64,000 bases of DNA from Scytonema sp. UIC 10036 (GCF_009725235.1 NZ_WJFC01000009.1:62001-126000); one strand, 5' to 3'. Shown: positions 8,472-18,392, counted from the stretch's first letter. Program-made: numbers and translations. The notes: generated by a model from the sequence alone, not told the origin.

Positions 8472-9137
8472 TTAACCCCGGAACTTCAACTTGCGGGTGT
8501 ATTTTCCTAAAAATACACTCAAGCCAACAAATCCCATACCAATTACCCCAGCAGTTGTATTTGGTTCGGGAATGGCTTTGGGGGTTTGTAGGGAGAATTT
8601 GAGAACAGCTTTACCTTTAAAAGGCGCAGTCAAATCTGTACTGGTCAATCTGTCATTTTGGGTAAAAGTTATTTTACCAACTGCATCCTTGAATATACCT
8701 TCACCACCAGTCAGAGTGATAGTTCCACCACCTTCTACTGTACCGTTAACAAAGTCAAATTTAGCTTGGTCGTTAGCGGTTCCAAATAATTCGTTGCTAC
8801 CACCATAATAGCGATCGCCAAGAAGTGGCTGATTTTCTAATCCAAAAGCAGATGCATCTGCATTAAAGTAAGAAATATTGGTTGTTGGGTCAAAACTACC
8901 GTAAGTATTGCTGAGAAACTTACTCAATCCATATGGAGCATCAGCACTTTCTCCTGTAATCGTTGCTCTAGTAATACCTATGTCAGGTCTAAAAGAAGGG
9001 TCAATTGTGACTACTGTATCGTAAGTAGCGCTAAATTCGTAATTTGTTTGCGCGTTGGCTTTTGTTGTATCCAACCCAAAACTAATTAACGTAATAGCTA
9101 CTGAGGCTAGCCCTAAAGTGTATGAACGTAAAATCAT
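8472..9137 (-). CDS. PEP-CTERM sorted exported protein
   Basis: The 221-residue product has an N-terminal signal peptide ('LGLASVAITLISFGLDTTKANAQ', cut after about residue 29). It ends with a short PEP-CTERM sorting signal: 'IPEPNTTAGVIGMGFVGLSV', then a basic tail 'KYTRKLKFRG'. Such proteins are processed by an exosortase and end up in the cell envelope or sheath. The body is beta-rich, Gly/Thr-rich and of unknown function. The start is ATG 9137 with GGAC upstream. It is antisense to the operon, lying between eboE and eboF, so it splits the plus-strand transcription unit or is a later insertion. Confidence 0.8.
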   Translation of the reverse strand: MILRSYTLGLASVAITLISFGLDTTKANAQTNYEFSATYDTVVTIDPSFRPDIGITRATITGESADAPYGLSKFLSNTYGSFDPTTNISYFNADASAFGLENQPLLGDRYYGGSNELFGTANDQAKFDFVNGTVEGGGTITLTGGEGIFKDAVGKITFTQNDRLTSTDLTAPFKGKAVLKFSLQTPKAIPEPNTTAGVIGMGFVGLSVFLGKYTRKLKFRG

Positions 9138-9732
9138 AATCGTCCTTTTTTCTACAAACTTTAGTAAGTTGCAACAATAAATCGAGCGGAAATAAAACTG
9201 CTATGATGCGCTTGGGATCGATTCAGATGGTGAAAATCTTCAAGCTTGGAATCTTCTTTTGAAGAAGCCTTTATCTAGAATTTATGTAAGGCATAGTAGG
9301 TTGGGTTGAGGAACGAAACCCAACACTGATAGACATTCGTTGGGTTGAGGAACGAAACCCAATATTGATAGGCTTTCGTTGGGTTTCCTCACGGTAAGCC
9401 CAACCTACTCATATTCTTACCCGAGCAGTATTGGTAGTGCGATCGCTATCAAGATGCACTTTTGTATAAACCTTTACTATAAAACTATAAGATATGTAAA
9501 TTTGAGGATAAATGAACAATTTTTTGATGTGTTTGTTATATTTTTCGATCTCCCAAAAATTACGCAAGCTAAGATAGGGAAATCTGTGTTATTTTGTGCT
9601 TTCCTATATATTAGAGTTTAAATGTTAAAAAATATTAAATAAGTGAGTGGATAATCTTAAAATACTGCACCACACATATCATTTTGTCATTTCAACGGTA
9701 TTTGCGCGTCCTTAAGGGATTAACTTCGAGTC
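9138..9732. other. Intergenic region with GTTGGGTT inverted-repeat copies
   Basis: No gene is supported here. It holds direct copies of the GTTGGGTTGAGGAACGAAAC element at about 9296-9324 and 9339-9363 and a divergent inverted copy at about 9377-9407. The rest (9410-9730) is AT-rich and must contain the promoter of eboF if that gene is separately transcribed. The 80-codon frame at 9379 begins inside the repeat and shows no family resemblance. Confidence 0.7.
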
Positions 9733-11103
9733 ATGCATAAAACGGTTGTTCTTAATGTAGTCGGATTGTCGCCCAATTTATTGGGAGAACATACGCCATT
9801 CCTATCGCAATGGGCAAGATCTGGAAAAACTGTTCCAATTTCCCCGGTGTTACCAGCTGTTACCTGTACGGCACAAGCAACTTATCTTACCGGAAAAATG
9901 CCCAACGAACATGGTATTGTTGCCAATGGGTGGTATTTTCACGACGATTGCGAGATTAAGTTTTGGCGACAGTCTAATAAACTGGTTCAAGCACCAAAAG
10001 TATGGGATATGGCGCGATCGCTAGATCCATCTTTTACCTGCGCCAATTTGTTCTGGTGGTACAACATGTACTCTTCAGTAGACTATGCAGTTACCCCCCG
10101 ACCAATGTATCCTGCTGATGGTAGAAAACTTCCTGATATTTACACTGACCCACAAGAATGGCGTTCGGAACTCCAAACTGAATTTGGTCAGTTCCCTCTC
10201 TTCAATTTCTGGGGTCCCAACACCTCTATTAGGTGTAGTAAATGGATAGCCTCTTCTGCTAAGTGGGTGGAACAAAAGTGCAGCCCTACCCTCACGCTCA
10301 TTTACTTACCTCATTTAGATTACTGCTTGCAAAAATTTGGACCGGAAGACAAGCAAGTAGCAAAAGACTTACAAGAAATTGATGCTGTTTGCCGGGATCT
10401 CATTGAATTCTACGAAAATCGAGGTACACAGGTCATTGTTCTGTCTGAATACGGTATCACAGCTGTATCCCAACCAGTTCACTTGAACCGGATGCTGCGA
10501 GAACAAGGGTTGCTGAGTGTAAGAGAAGAACTGGGGCGGGAATTGCTCGATCCTGGAGCAAGTAAGGCATTTGCTGTCGCTGACCATCAAATTGCTCACG
10601 TTTATGTCAACGATCCATTTTACATTCCTAAAGTGAGAGCGCTATTGGAAGCAACAGAGGGTGTTGCCCGAGTCTTGGGAGACGAAGAAAAGCCAGCATA
10701 CCATCTCAATCATTCCAGATCGGGAGAGTTAGTCGCGATCGCTCAACCAAACGCCTGGTTTACTTACTACTACTGGCTAGATGACCACTGTGCTCCCGAT
10801 TTTGCCAGAACAGTAGATATCCATCGCAAACCGGGTTACGATCCAGTAGAACTTTTTCTCGATCCTCAAATCAAACTTCCCAAACTTCAAATAGGCATAA
10901 AACTGCTTAAAAAACAGCTTGGGTTTCGCTACTTAATGGATGTTATTCCTTTAGATGCATCCTTAGTACGTGGTTCTCATGGGTCTACAACTGTTGTTCC
11001 TGGTGAGCGACCATTATTTATAACCCAGCAAACTCATTTGCTACCAACTGAATCAATCGAAGCAACGGATGTATGTCACCTCATACTGCAACATCTTCGT
11101 TAA
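9733..11103 (+). CDS. eboF: EboF-like type I phosphodiesterase / alkaline-phosphatase superfamily protein
   Basis: The 456-residue product belongs to the nucleotide pyrophosphatase/phosphodiesterase branch of the alkaline phosphatase superfamily. The N-terminal 'VVLNVVGLSPNLLG' corresponds to the first metal-binding strand, 'PAVTCTAQATYLTGKMPNEHGIVANGWYF' (residues ~40-70) contains the Thr nucleophile, and 'VLSEYGITAV' and 'DHQIAHVYV' give further metal-site segments. It has no signal peptide. A phosphodiesterase of this type is the last member of the ebo set tied to scytonemin monomer export; the substrate is unknown. It follows an antisense gene and a repeat-rich spacer, so it may have its own promoter. 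Confidence 0.8.
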   Translation: MHKTVVLNVVGLSPNLLGEHTPFLSQWARSGKTVPISPVLPAVTCTAQATYLTGKMPNEHGIVANGWYFHDDCEIKFWRQSNKLVQAPKVWDMARSLDPSFTCANLFWWYNMYSSVDYAVTPRPMYPADGRKLPDIYTDPQEWRSELQTEFGQFPLFNFWGPNTSIRCSKWIASSAKWVEQKCSPTLTLIYLPHLDYCLQKFGPEDKQVAKDLQEIDAVCRDLIEFYENRGTQVIVLSEYGITAVSQPVHLNRMLREQGLLSVREELGRELLDPGASKAFAVADHQIAHVYVNDPFYIPKVRALLEATEGVARVLGDEEKPAYHLNHSRSGELVAIAQPNAWFTYYYWLDDHCAPDFARTVDIHRKPGYDPVELFLDPQIKLPKLQIGIKLLKKQLGFRYLMDVIPLDASLVRGSHGSTTVVPGERPLFITQQTHLLPTESIEATDVCHLILQHLR

Positions 11104-11843
11104 TCGGGGTTAGGGGCTGCAAAATCCCACCCACCTCGTTCCCAGGTTTTAGCACTCTCTCGTTCCCAGGTAGAACCTGGGAACGAGAGAATAGGGGCTG
11201 AGGGGTGTAAAAAAGTATTGTTTATACTTTGAATAACCCAGTAAATACTTAAATTCGCCACAGCTATTCCGTATATTCCTTTAGAAAGAAAGAATTTATC
11301 ACCCAAGGCGGTAGAGGATGACCGCCTTCATATAGCTTATGGAGTATTACTGAGAAACAAAAGTAAAAAGCAAAAAAAATGACACATCTACCAAAAAAAT
11401 GTTCATGTATCATTCCTTAACATTTAGTAGGCTAAACACATACCAAGTAGCGTTCGTTTGTAAAGATTCGCGCACAAGGTAAGACTGTCGATCCGAACTG
11501 TTAGCAGTTGAAGTCATCAGTCCAACCTTTTACATTTACGGATGTTCAAAGGTGTCTAGACAGGTTTTCGTTACTGGTTTGTCTGTGACTATTTTAAAAG
11601 TGGCAACAGTACTTATACAGTAACAAGTTCAATCCTTCATACTTTACTGCTCCAATCCGTGTTTTCCGTGAATTTTCCTTGAATTGTCCGTCTCGGTTAG
11701 GTCAGTGTTATTAACTGCGTATATACTGTGCTTTAATGTCTAGTTTATTTAATTAGCAACTAGTCCAAGTTGCGATGTCTGCGGTTATTCGCAGTCTGTC
11801 TAGATATGCAATTAAAGACTCCCTCAACATCAAAGAAACCCCC
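11104..11843. other. Spacer before trpE with CTCGTTCCCAGG palindrome and hairpin
   Basis: No gene is supported. At 11156-11190 there are perfect 16-base arms (TCTCGTTCCCAGGT and complement) around AGA; a half copy lies just before. At 11305-11328 an 8-bp hairpin (AAGGCGGT/ACCGCCTT) may end eboF transcription. The remaining ~440 bases to the trpE start are unrepetitive, so a trpE promoter is likely here, but I cannot point to a convincing -10/-35 pair or a Trp-rich leader peptide. Confidence 0.65.
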
Positions 11844-14042
11844 ATGATTGTTGATTCTCACACTTACAAAACTCTTGGCGGCATAGGTGTATCTCGCTCC
11901 ATCACCGAAGTGAAGATGGACACAGCCTTGGATGAAATTTCTTTTTATCTGGACTCCCAACGAGGAGGGTTGCTCAAGAGCAGTTATGAATATCCAGGGC
12001 GATACAAAAGATGGGCGATTGGATTTATTAATCCACCACTAGAACTGACAACACGGGAGAGAGCTTTTACGCTGAGAGCGCTAAATAATCGAGGCAAGGT
12101 GCTTCTACCCCTATTGTTGGTGCATCTGTCCGTGCATTCCCAACTTCAGGAAGTCAAGCAAGATAACGATTATATTACTGGATATGTAAAGCCCACATCG
12201 CAGTTGTTTGCAGAAGAAGAACGCAGCAAGCAACCTTCTGCATTCACAGTGATTCGCGAAATTCTCCATATTTTCTCCAGTGATGAAGACGAGCATCTGG
12301 GATTGTATGGGGCATTTGGCTACGACTTGTTATTTCAGTTTGAGCCAATTCCAATGCGTCTGGAACGTCCTACAGACCAAAGGGATATAGTGCTTTATTT
12401 GCCTGATGAATTGGTTATTGTTGACTACTACCTGCAGCGTGCGTATCGAGTGCAGTATGAGTTTGAAACAACACAAGGCAATACCCAAAATCTTCCACGT
12501 ACAGGTGAATCAATTGATTACAGGGGTAAACGCCTTGTTCCAGCAAAAACTTCCGACCATGCACCGGGAGAGTATGCCAGCCAAGTAGAAGTAGCACTGG
12601 ATTACTTCCGGCGTGGAGATTTGTTTGAAGTGGTTCCTTCACAAAGCTTTTTTGAATCCTGCGAACAACCACCCAGTCAGCTTTTCCAAACCCTACAGCA
12701 TATAAACCCCAGCCCCTATGGTTTTATCTTTAACCTTGGTGGAGAGTATATCATTGGTGCTTCCCCAGAAATGTTTGTACGGGTTGAAGGTCGGAGAGTA
12801 GAAACCTGCCCGATTAGTGGTACCATTACTCGTGGACAAGATGCCCTTGATGATGCCGAGCAAATTCGTCAACTTCTAAATTCAGGTAAGGAAGAAGCAG
12901 AGTTGACCATGTGTACTGACGTGGATCGCAATGACAAATCGCGGATTTGCGAACCGGGTTCCGTACAAGTCATCGGTCGCCGTCAAATAGAAATGTACAG
13001 CCACTTGATCCATACAGTGGATCACGTTGAAGGGTTACTGCGATCGCAGTTTGATGCTTTGGACGCCTTTCTCACCCATACTTGGGCAGTGACAGTGACA
13101 GGCGCACCCAAGCGATCGGCAATGCAATTCCTCGAACAGCACGAACGCAGCTCCAGACGGTGGTATGGTGGAGCAGTTGGCTACCTCAACTTTAATGGTA
13201 ATCTCAATACAGGATTGATTTTGAGAACCATTAGACTGCAAGATTCAATTGCCGAGGTAAGAGTAGGAGCAACAGTTCTCTATGACTCCCTGCCATCAGC
13301 AGAAGAACAAGAGACAATGACAAAAGGTGCGGCGTTGTTTGAAACAATTCGCCGTGCAAAGCAAGGAATCCCATCAAAGGATTGCAAACGAGAAAAATTA
13401 AGCGCTTGTGTTCCAGATGTCGAACCCGGTAAGCGTATTTTACTAGTGGATTACGAAGACTCATTTGTTCACACCCTAGCCAACTACATCCGTCAAACTG
13501 GAGCAACAGTGACCACATTACGTCACAGCTTCTCAGAATCCCTGTTGGATATAGAGCGTCCTGACTTAGTTGTTTTATCTCCAGGTCCCGGTAAACCCAG
13601 CGATTTTAAAGTACCAGATATGGTCAAAAGTTGCGTGCGCCGCAATATACCCCTGTTTGGAGTGTGCTTGGGATTGCAAGGAATTGTTGAAGCCTTTGGC
13701 GGACAACTCGGAGTTCTTCACTATCCCCAGCATGGTAAATCCTCAAGGGTAATTGTGACCGAACCAGATTCAGTTTTGTTCAAAGCCTTACCCCAATCCT
13801 TCTCAGTTGGTAGATATCATTCTTTGTTTGCCATACCACAGCGGTTACCCGAACAATTGAAAGTAACTGCTATCTCAGACGATGAGGTAATCATGGCAAT
13901 TGAGCATCAATCGCTTCCCATAGCCGCAGTACAGTTCCATCCAGAATCCATCATGACGCTATCAGGAGAAGTTGGTCTGGCAATCATTAAGAATGTAGTC
14001 CGTGCATATACTCAAATAGAGAAGTTAGTGGTTAGTAGTTAG
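11844..14042 (+). CDS. trpE: Fused anthranilate synthase TrpE-TrpG
   Basis: This single chain carries both subunits. The first ~520 residues are the chorismate-binding component I ('PISGTITRG', 'ELTMCTDVDRNDKSRICEPG', 'MYSHLIHTVDHVEG', 'GAPKRSAMQFLE'). The last ~200 are the class I glutamine amidotransferase, with Cys in 'GVCLGLQGIVEAFGG' and His-Glu in 'FHPES'. It converts chorismate plus glutamine to anthranilate, the first step to the tryptophan needed for scytonemin. Family alignments begin at 'MIVDSHTY', so I chose ATG 11844; an in-frame ATG at 11775 would add 23 residues. The last codons (LVVSS) are encoded by the repeat unit that fills the next spacer. Confidence 0.92.
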   Translation: MIVDSHTYKTLGGIGVSRSITEVKMDTALDEISFYLDSQRGGLLKSSYEYPGRYKRWAIGFINPPLELTTRERAFTLRALNNRGKVLLPLLLVHLSVHSQLQEVKQDNDYITGYVKPTSQLFAEEERSKQPSAFTVIREILHIFSSDEDEHLGLYGAFGYDLLFQFEPIPMRLERPTDQRDIVLYLPDELVIVDYYLQRAYRVQYEFETTQGNTQNLPRTGESIDYRGKRLVPAKTSDHAPGEYASQVEVALDYFRRGDLFEVVPSQSFFESCEQPPSQLFQTLQHINPSPYGFIFNLGGEYIIGASPEMFVRVEGRRVETCPISGTITRGQDALDDAEQIRQLLNSGKEEAELTMCTDVDRNDKSRICEPGSVQVIGRRQIEMYSHLIHTVDHVEGLLRSQFDALDAFLTHTWAVTVTGAPKRSAMQFLEQHERSSRRWYGGAVGYLNFNGNLNTGLILRTIRLQDSIAEVRVGATVLYDSLPSAEEQETMTKGAALFETIRRAKQGIPSKDCKREKLSACVPDVEPGKRILLVDYEDSFVHTLANYIRQTGATVTTLRHSFSESLLDIERPDLVVLSPGPGKPSDFKVPDMVKSCVRRNIPLFGVCLGLQGIVEAFGGQLGVLHYPQHGKSSRVIVTEPDSVLFKALPQSFSVGRYHSLFAIPQRLPEQLKVTAISDDEVIMAIEHQSLPIAAVQFHPESIMTLSGEVGLAIIKNVVRAYTQIEKLVVSS

Positions 14043-14141
14043 TAGTTGGTGGTTGGTGGTTGGTGGTTGGTGGTTGGTGATTTCTAACAACTAACAACTA
14101 ACAACTAGCAACTAACAACTAACAACTAACAACTAACCCTC
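14028..14141. repeat. Self-complementary tandem-repeat spacer trpE-trpC
   Basis: TTAGTAG/TTGGTGG heptamers begin inside the trpE 3' end and switch at about 14085 to CAACTAACAACTAAC runs. The two halves can pair, as in the other spacers of this operon. Confidence 0.85.
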
Positions 14142-14173
14142 CCCCCTCTCCAATCATCTCTTGCATCATACAT

Positions 14174-15025
14174 ATGAGTTATTCAGTTGCTACTGTTGGT
14201 GTTCGCCCGCGCCACATACTTGAAGAAATTGTGTGGCACAAAAGGCAAGAAGTTGCACAGATGCGCCAAGAACTGCCTTTAGCTTCTTTGCAACAACAGT
14301 TAAGTCAAGCTCCTGAAGTTAGGAATTTCTTGACGGCTTTGCAGGAAAACCCTCACGTACCAAGCGTGATTGCGGAGGTAAAAAAAGCATCTCCAAGTCG
14401 TGGGGTGCTTCGTGCTGACTTCAATCCGGTAGCGATCGCCACCGCTTACGAGCGAGGTGGAGCAGCTTGTTTGTCTGTTCTTACGGATTCTAAGTTCTTC
14501 CAGGGTAGTTTTGATAACCTGCGTAATATCAGGCAAAAAGTTGCACTGCCACTGTTGTGTAAAGAGTTTATTATTGATATTTATCAAATTTATTACGCAA
14601 GAGTGGCAGGTGCAGATGCTGTATTGTTGATAGCAGCTATCCTGACAGATGAAGAAATTCAGGATTTTGCGAAAGTTATCCACGACTTGGGAATGAAAGC
14701 TCTAGTAGAGGTTCATACCTTAGCTGAACTAGATAGAGTTCTAAGATTGGATAACATCCGCTTAATAGGTATAAACAATCGTAACCTGGAAGATTTTACG
14801 CTAGATATTAAAACAACACAAGAACTCTCACAAGCTAGGCGATCGCAACTACAAAGCTATGGCATCACTCTTGTGAGTGAGTCTGGCTTGTATACACCTG
14901 AAGATTTATCTTTTGTCGCTGAAGTTGGTGCTCGTGCAGTGCTCGTAGGCGAATCCTTAGTCAAACAAGCTGATGTAGAGAAAGCTGTGCGGGCTATATT
15001 AGGAGAGACAAACAATAGAAGTTAG
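14174..15025 (+). CDS. trpC: Indole-3-glycerol phosphate synthase
   Basis: The 283-residue TIM-barrel enzyme has 'VIAEVKKASPSRGVLR' (catalytic Lys, ~residue 70), 'LSVLTDSKFFQGS', 'LLCKEFIIDIYQIYYARVAGADAVLL', 'LVEVHTLAEL', 'IGINNRNLEDF' and 'VSESGLYTPEDL'. All the residues expected for turning carboxyphenylamino-deoxyribulose phosphate into indole-3-glycerol phosphate appear present. The ~30-residue N-terminal extension is usual for cyanobacterial TrpC. Its position after trpE matches the N. punctiforme scytonemin cluster, so it is probably the UV-inducible second copy rather than the housekeeping gene. The stop codon lies in the following repeat. Confidence 0.93.
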   Translation: MSYSVATVGVRPRHILEEIVWHKRQEVAQMRQELPLASLQQQLSQAPEVRNFLTALQENPHVPSVIAEVKKASPSRGVLRADFNPVAIATAYERGGAACLSVLTDSKFFQGSFDNLRNIRQKVALPLLCKEFIIDIYQIYYARVAGADAVLLIAAILTDEEIQDFAKVIHDLGMKALVEVHTLAELDRVLRLDNIRLIGINNRNLEDFTLDIKTTQELSQARRSQLQSYGITLVSESGLYTPEDLSFVAEVGARAVLVGESLVKQADVEKAVRAILGETNNRS

Positions 15026-15107
15026 TGGTTAGTTGTTAGTTGTTAGTTGTTAGTAAGAAAACCACTAACCACTAACCAGTAACCACTAACCAGTAACCAT
15101 TAACCAG
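15021..15107. repeat. Hairpin-forming tandem repeat trpC-oxidoreductase
   Basis: TTAGTGG/TTAGTTG heptamers (15021-15053), a short AAGAAAA turn, then complementary CCACTAA units to about 15107. The arrangement predicts one long stem across the whole spacer. Confidence 0.85.
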
Positions 15108-15118
15108 TGACCTTTTTG

Positions 15119-16075
15119 ATGAAAGCATTGATGATAACAAACTTCGGGGGTCCGGAAGTTTTTGTACAACGCGAGGTGGAAAAACCAACACCTGGTAAAA
15201 ACCAAGTCCTAGTGAAAGTTTGTGCATCCTCAGTGAATCCTGCTGATTGTGGGGTACGTCGAGGGCTGTTTCCACCCAGGAGAGAACTACCTGCAATTAT
15301 TGGATTTGACGTTTCTGGAGTCATTGAAGCAGTTGGTGAGAACGTTCAGGACTATAAGGTAGGAGATGAAGTTTATTACGCCATAGGACATTTTGACAAT
15401 AGTGGTGCTTATGCTGAGTATCATGTAGCAAATGAATCAATTATTGCCAAAAAACCTGTGAATCTGTCGCATACACAAGCGGCTAGCGTACCTGTTGCAG
15501 GCGGTACTGCATGGACTGCACTAATTGACAAGGCGAATATCAAAGTAGGCGAAACTGTACTCATTCATGGTGGTGCGGGAGGAGTTGGCTCTTTTGCTAT
15601 CCAAATTGCTAAAGCAGCAGGCGCGTATGTTTATACTACCTGCGGTAGATATGATTTTGACCTTGTTAAGTCTATAGGTGCAGACAGAGCCATAGACTAC
15701 CACTCCGAAAATTTTATTGACATCATCATGAGGGAAACCCACGGTGAAGGTGTTGATGTTACTTTTTCTACCGTTGCTGGTGAACTTCTAGCCAAAAGCC
15801 TACCGGTCATCAAATTTGATGGTCGGGGTGTAACAGTGACAGGCATACAAGGTGACCTTAACCCCGCGATCGCCAAAAATATTACAATTCACTTCGTACA
15901 CTTAGACAATCCTCGTCCCAAACTAGAAGCTTTAAAAACCTTAATTGAGCGGGATCAAATTAACCCTGTTATCGGAATGACCTTTCCCCTCGATAGGGTA
16001 GCACAAGCCCATCAAAAGTTTGAAGAAAGAGGTAAAGATGTACGTGGAAAAATTGTTATTCAAGTTAGTTGTTAG
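15119..16075 (+). CDS. Zinc-independent MDR oxidoreductase (quinone reductase-like)
   Basis: The family start 'MKALMITNFGGPEVF' fits ATG 15119; a GTG at 15107 would add four residues from the repeat. The ~318-residue product has the GroES-like fold ('VCASSVNPADCGVRRG', 'IIGFDVSGVIEAVG') and the nucleotide-binding 'VLIHGGAGGVGSFAIQIAKA' (residues ~145-165), as in quinone oxidoreductases. The Cys/His zinc ligands of true alcohol dehydrogenases are not evident. N. punctiforme has no gene of this kind here; its cluster carries a tyrosinase further on, which is missing in this window. Whether this enzyme acts on a scytonemin intermediate is open. The C-terminal VSC is repeat-encoded. Confidence 0.82.
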   Translation: MKALMITNFGGPEVFVQREVEKPTPGKNQVLVKVCASSVNPADCGVRRGLFPPRRELPAIIGFDVSGVIEAVGENVQDYKVGDEVYYAIGHFDNSGAYAEYHVANESIIAKKPVNLSHTQAASVPVAGGTAWTALIDKANIKVGETVLIHGGAGGVGSFAIQIAKAAGAYVYTTCGRYDFDLVKSIGADRAIDYHSENFIDIIMRETHGEGVDVTFSTVAGELLAKSLPVIKFDGRGVTVTGIQGDLNPAIAKNITIHFVHLDNPRPKLEALKTLIERDQINPVIGMTFPLDRVAQAHQKFEERGKDVRGKIVIQVSC

Positions 16076-16180
16076 TCGTTAGTTGTTAGTTGTTAGTTGA
16101 AATACTGCTAACCACTAACCACTAACCACTAACCACTAACGACTAACAACTAACCACTAACCACTAACCACTATCCACTA
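16066..16180. repeat. Hairpin-forming tandem repeat oxidoreductase-trpA
   Basis: GTTAGTTGTTAGTCG units from inside the 3' end of the oxidoreductase gene, then complementary CCACTAAC units from about 16108. The two halves are again in opposite orientation. Confidence 0.85.
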
Positions 16181-16195
16181 TCCAAATCAGGTGCA

Positions 16196-17014
16196 ATGAC
16201 TTCTATTTCCGAACGCTTTCAATCTCTAAGAAATCGCAATCAGTGCGCTTTAATTCCTTTTGTGACAGCAGGAGATCCAGACCTGGAAACAACAAAAGAG
16301 GCTTTGCGCGTTTTAGATAAGAATGGTGCTGACTTTATTGAATTGGGTGTTCCCTATTCCGATCCTCTTGCAGATGGTCCTGTTATTCAAGCAGCAGCGA
16401 CTCGCGCTTTGTCTAGAGGAACTACCCTGGAACAAGTGCTAGAATTAGTTGCAGAAGTTAGCCCTAGCTTGCAAGCTCCTCTTATTTTATTTACCTACTA
16501 CAATCCTATTTTAAATCGGGGTATTAGGTCATTTTTAGCACAAATTGCAAATGTTGGAGCGCGGGGTTTAGTTGTTCCAGACTTACCTTTAGAAGAAGCA
16601 GAAGAGTTAATTAATACGGCTGCTGAATTTGGAATAGAAGTTATTTTGCTTGTGGCTCCTACAAGTTCTAAAGAAAGAATTGATGCGATCGCACGAGCTT
16701 CCAGAGGATTTATTTATCTCGTTAGTGTCACTGGTGTAACAGGTATACGTTCTCAAATTCAAGACCGTGTGAAACCTTTACTAATGTCCATGCGAAGTGT
16801 TAGTGATAAACCAATTGGCGTTGGCTTTGGGATTTCAGGAGCAGAACAAGCTCGTCAGGTGAAAGAATGGGGCGCAGACGCCGTTATTGTTGGTAGCGCT
16901 TTTGTAAAACGTTTAGCAACTGGTAGTCCAGAAGAAGGACTCCAAGCAATTGAAGAACTTTGTAAAGAATTAAAAACAGCGATTGCGCCTGAATTGGTAA
17001 TAGCTAATGGCTAA
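16196..17014 (+). CDS. trpA: Tryptophan synthase alpha chain
   Basis: The 272-residue TIM barrel has '[16 protein letters not shown]', the catalytic-Glu segment '[19 protein letters not shown]' (residues ~45-65), '[10 protein letters not shown]', '[11 protein letters not shown]' with the catalytic Asp, and '[11 protein letters not shown]', plus '[12 protein letters not shown]' for phosphate binding. It cleaves indole-3-glycerol phosphate to indole, passed to TrpB. The last residues, IANG and stop, are encoded by the GCTAATG repeat that continues downstream. Confidence 0.94.
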   Translation: MTSISERFQSLRNRNQCALIPFVTAGDPDLETTKEALRVLDKNGADFIELGVPYSDPLADGPVIQAAATRALSRGTTLEQVLELVAEVSPSLQAPLILFTYYNPILNRGIRSFLAQIANVGARGLVVPDLPLEEAEELINTAAEFGIEVILLVAPTSSKERIDAIARASRGFIYLVSVTGVTGIRSQIQDRVKPLLMSMRSVSDKPIGVGFGISGAEQARQVKEWGADAVIVGSAFVKRLATGSPEEGLQAIEELCKELKTAIAPELVIANG

Positions 17015-17131
17015 TGGCTAATGGCTAATGGCTAATGACAACTACCCACTACCCACTAACAACTACCCACTACCCACTACCCACTAACAACTAACCACTA
17101 TCCACTAACAACTAACAACTAACAACTAACC
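17002..17131. repeat. Tandem repeat spacer trpA-trpB
   Basis: GCTAATG heptamers start inside the trpA 3' end, followed by CCCACTA and CAACTAA units. A clear AAGGAG ribosome-binding site at about 17143 follows before trpB. Confidence 0.85.
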
Positions 17132-17156
17132 ACCAACAAATAAGGAGTTTTCACCA

Positions 17157-18392
17157 GTGGTAAGCATATCAGAGAAAAACGTTGCAGCGTCTTTAGTTCC
17201 AGACTCTTTGGGAAGATTTGGACGTTTCGGGGGCAAATATGTACCTGAAACCCTAATGCCTGCTTTAAGTGAATTAGAAGCAGCAGCAGCACAATATCGC
17301 AATGACCCAACTTTTCAAGCAGAATTAAACGAGTTACTGCGCGATTATGTGGGACGCCCCAGTCCTTTATATTTTGCTGAGCGTCTGACGGCAAATTATG
17401 CTAGACCTGATGGCACAGGTCCACAAATTTACTTAAAGCGTGAAGATTTAAATCATACAGGTGCTCATAAAATTAACAATGCTTTGGGTCAGGTATTGCT
17501 GGCAAAGCGTATGGGCAAGCAGCGCATTATCGCTGAAACAGGAGCAGGTCAACACGGAGTTGCAACTGCTACTGTATGTGCTCGTTTTGGTTTGCAGTGC
17601 GTGATATACATGGGTATTCACGATATGCAACGCCAATCCCTGAACGTGTTCCGGATGAAGTTGATGGGAGCAGAGGTGCGTCCCGTTGAGGCTGGGACTG
17701 GAACTCTGAAAGATGCAACTTCTGAAGCGATTCGGGATTGGGTAACAAATGTAGAAACAACTCACTACATTTTAGGTTCTGTTGCTGGTCCTCATCCCTA
17801 TCCAATGCTGGTGCGCGATTTTCACGCTATTATTGGTCAAGAGACTCGCGCTCAATGTTTGGAGAAATGGGGCGGTCTTCCAGATATCCTCTTGGCTTGT
17901 GTGGGCGGTGGTTCTAATGCCATTGGTTTGTTCACTGAGTTTGTGAATGACTCTAATGTCCGTATCATTGGAGTTGAGGCAGCCGGTGAAGGTGTTAACA
18001 CGGAGAAGCATGCAGCTACTTTAACACGGGGTCGAGTTGGTGTGTTGCATGGTGCTATGAGCTATGTGTTACAAGATGGCGATGGTCAGGTTGTGGAAGC
18101 ACATTCCATTAGCGCTGGTTTGGACTATCCTGGTGTAGGTCCAGAACACAGCTATCTTAAGGATATTGGTCGCGCTGAGTACTACAGCGTAACTGACTCT
18201 GAAGCTTTGACAGCTTTCCAGCGTTTGTCTCAGCTCGAAGGAATTATTCCCGCTTTGGAAACCTCTCATGCGATCGCGTATCTTGAAACACTTTGCCCGC
18301 AGTTAAGTGGTAGCCCCCGAATTGTCATTAATTGTTCGGGTAGGGGAGATAAAGACGTGCAAACAGTTGCTAAAGTACTCGATCCCGCTTGA
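17157..18392 (+). CDS. trpB: Tryptophan synthase beta chain
   Basis: The 411-residue PLP enzyme has '[19 protein letters not shown]', the PLP Lys in '[13 protein letters not shown]' (~residue 100), '[16 protein letters not shown]', '[10 protein letters not shown]' (phosphate cup) and 'GVGPEHS'. It condenses indole with serine. The start is GTG 17157, chosen because AAGGAG lies 11 bases upstream and the protein then has a normal length. In the N. punctiforme cluster a tyrosinase gene lies between trpA and trpB; it is absent here. Confidence 0.94.
   Translation: MVSISEKNVAASLVPDSLGRFGRFGGKYVPETLMPALSELEAAAAQYRNDPTFQAELNELLRDYVGRPSPLYFAERLTANYARPDGTGPQIYLKREDLNHTGAHKINNALGQVLLAKRMGKQRIIAETGAGQHGVATATVCARFGLQCVIYMGIHDMQRQSLNVFRMKLMGAEVRPVEAGTGTLKDATSEAIRDWVTNVETTHYILGSVAGPHPYPMLVRDFHAIIGQETRAQCLEKWGGLPDILLACVGGGSNAIGLFTEFVNDSNVRIIGVEAAGEGVNTEKHAATLTRGRVGVLHGAMSYVLQDGDGQVVEAHSISAGLDYPGVGPEHSYLKDIGRAEYYSVTDSEALTAFQRLSQLEGIIPALETSHAIAYLETLCPQLSGSPRIVINCSGRGDKDVQTVAKVLDPA

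Noticed and set aside
9379..9621. 80-codon open frame
   Set aside because: It begins within the GTTGGGTT repeat, is AT-biased and has no family motif or RBS.
11104..11843. Trp attenuator leader before trpE
   Set aside because: No short frame with clustered Trp codons followed by alternative hairpins could be found.
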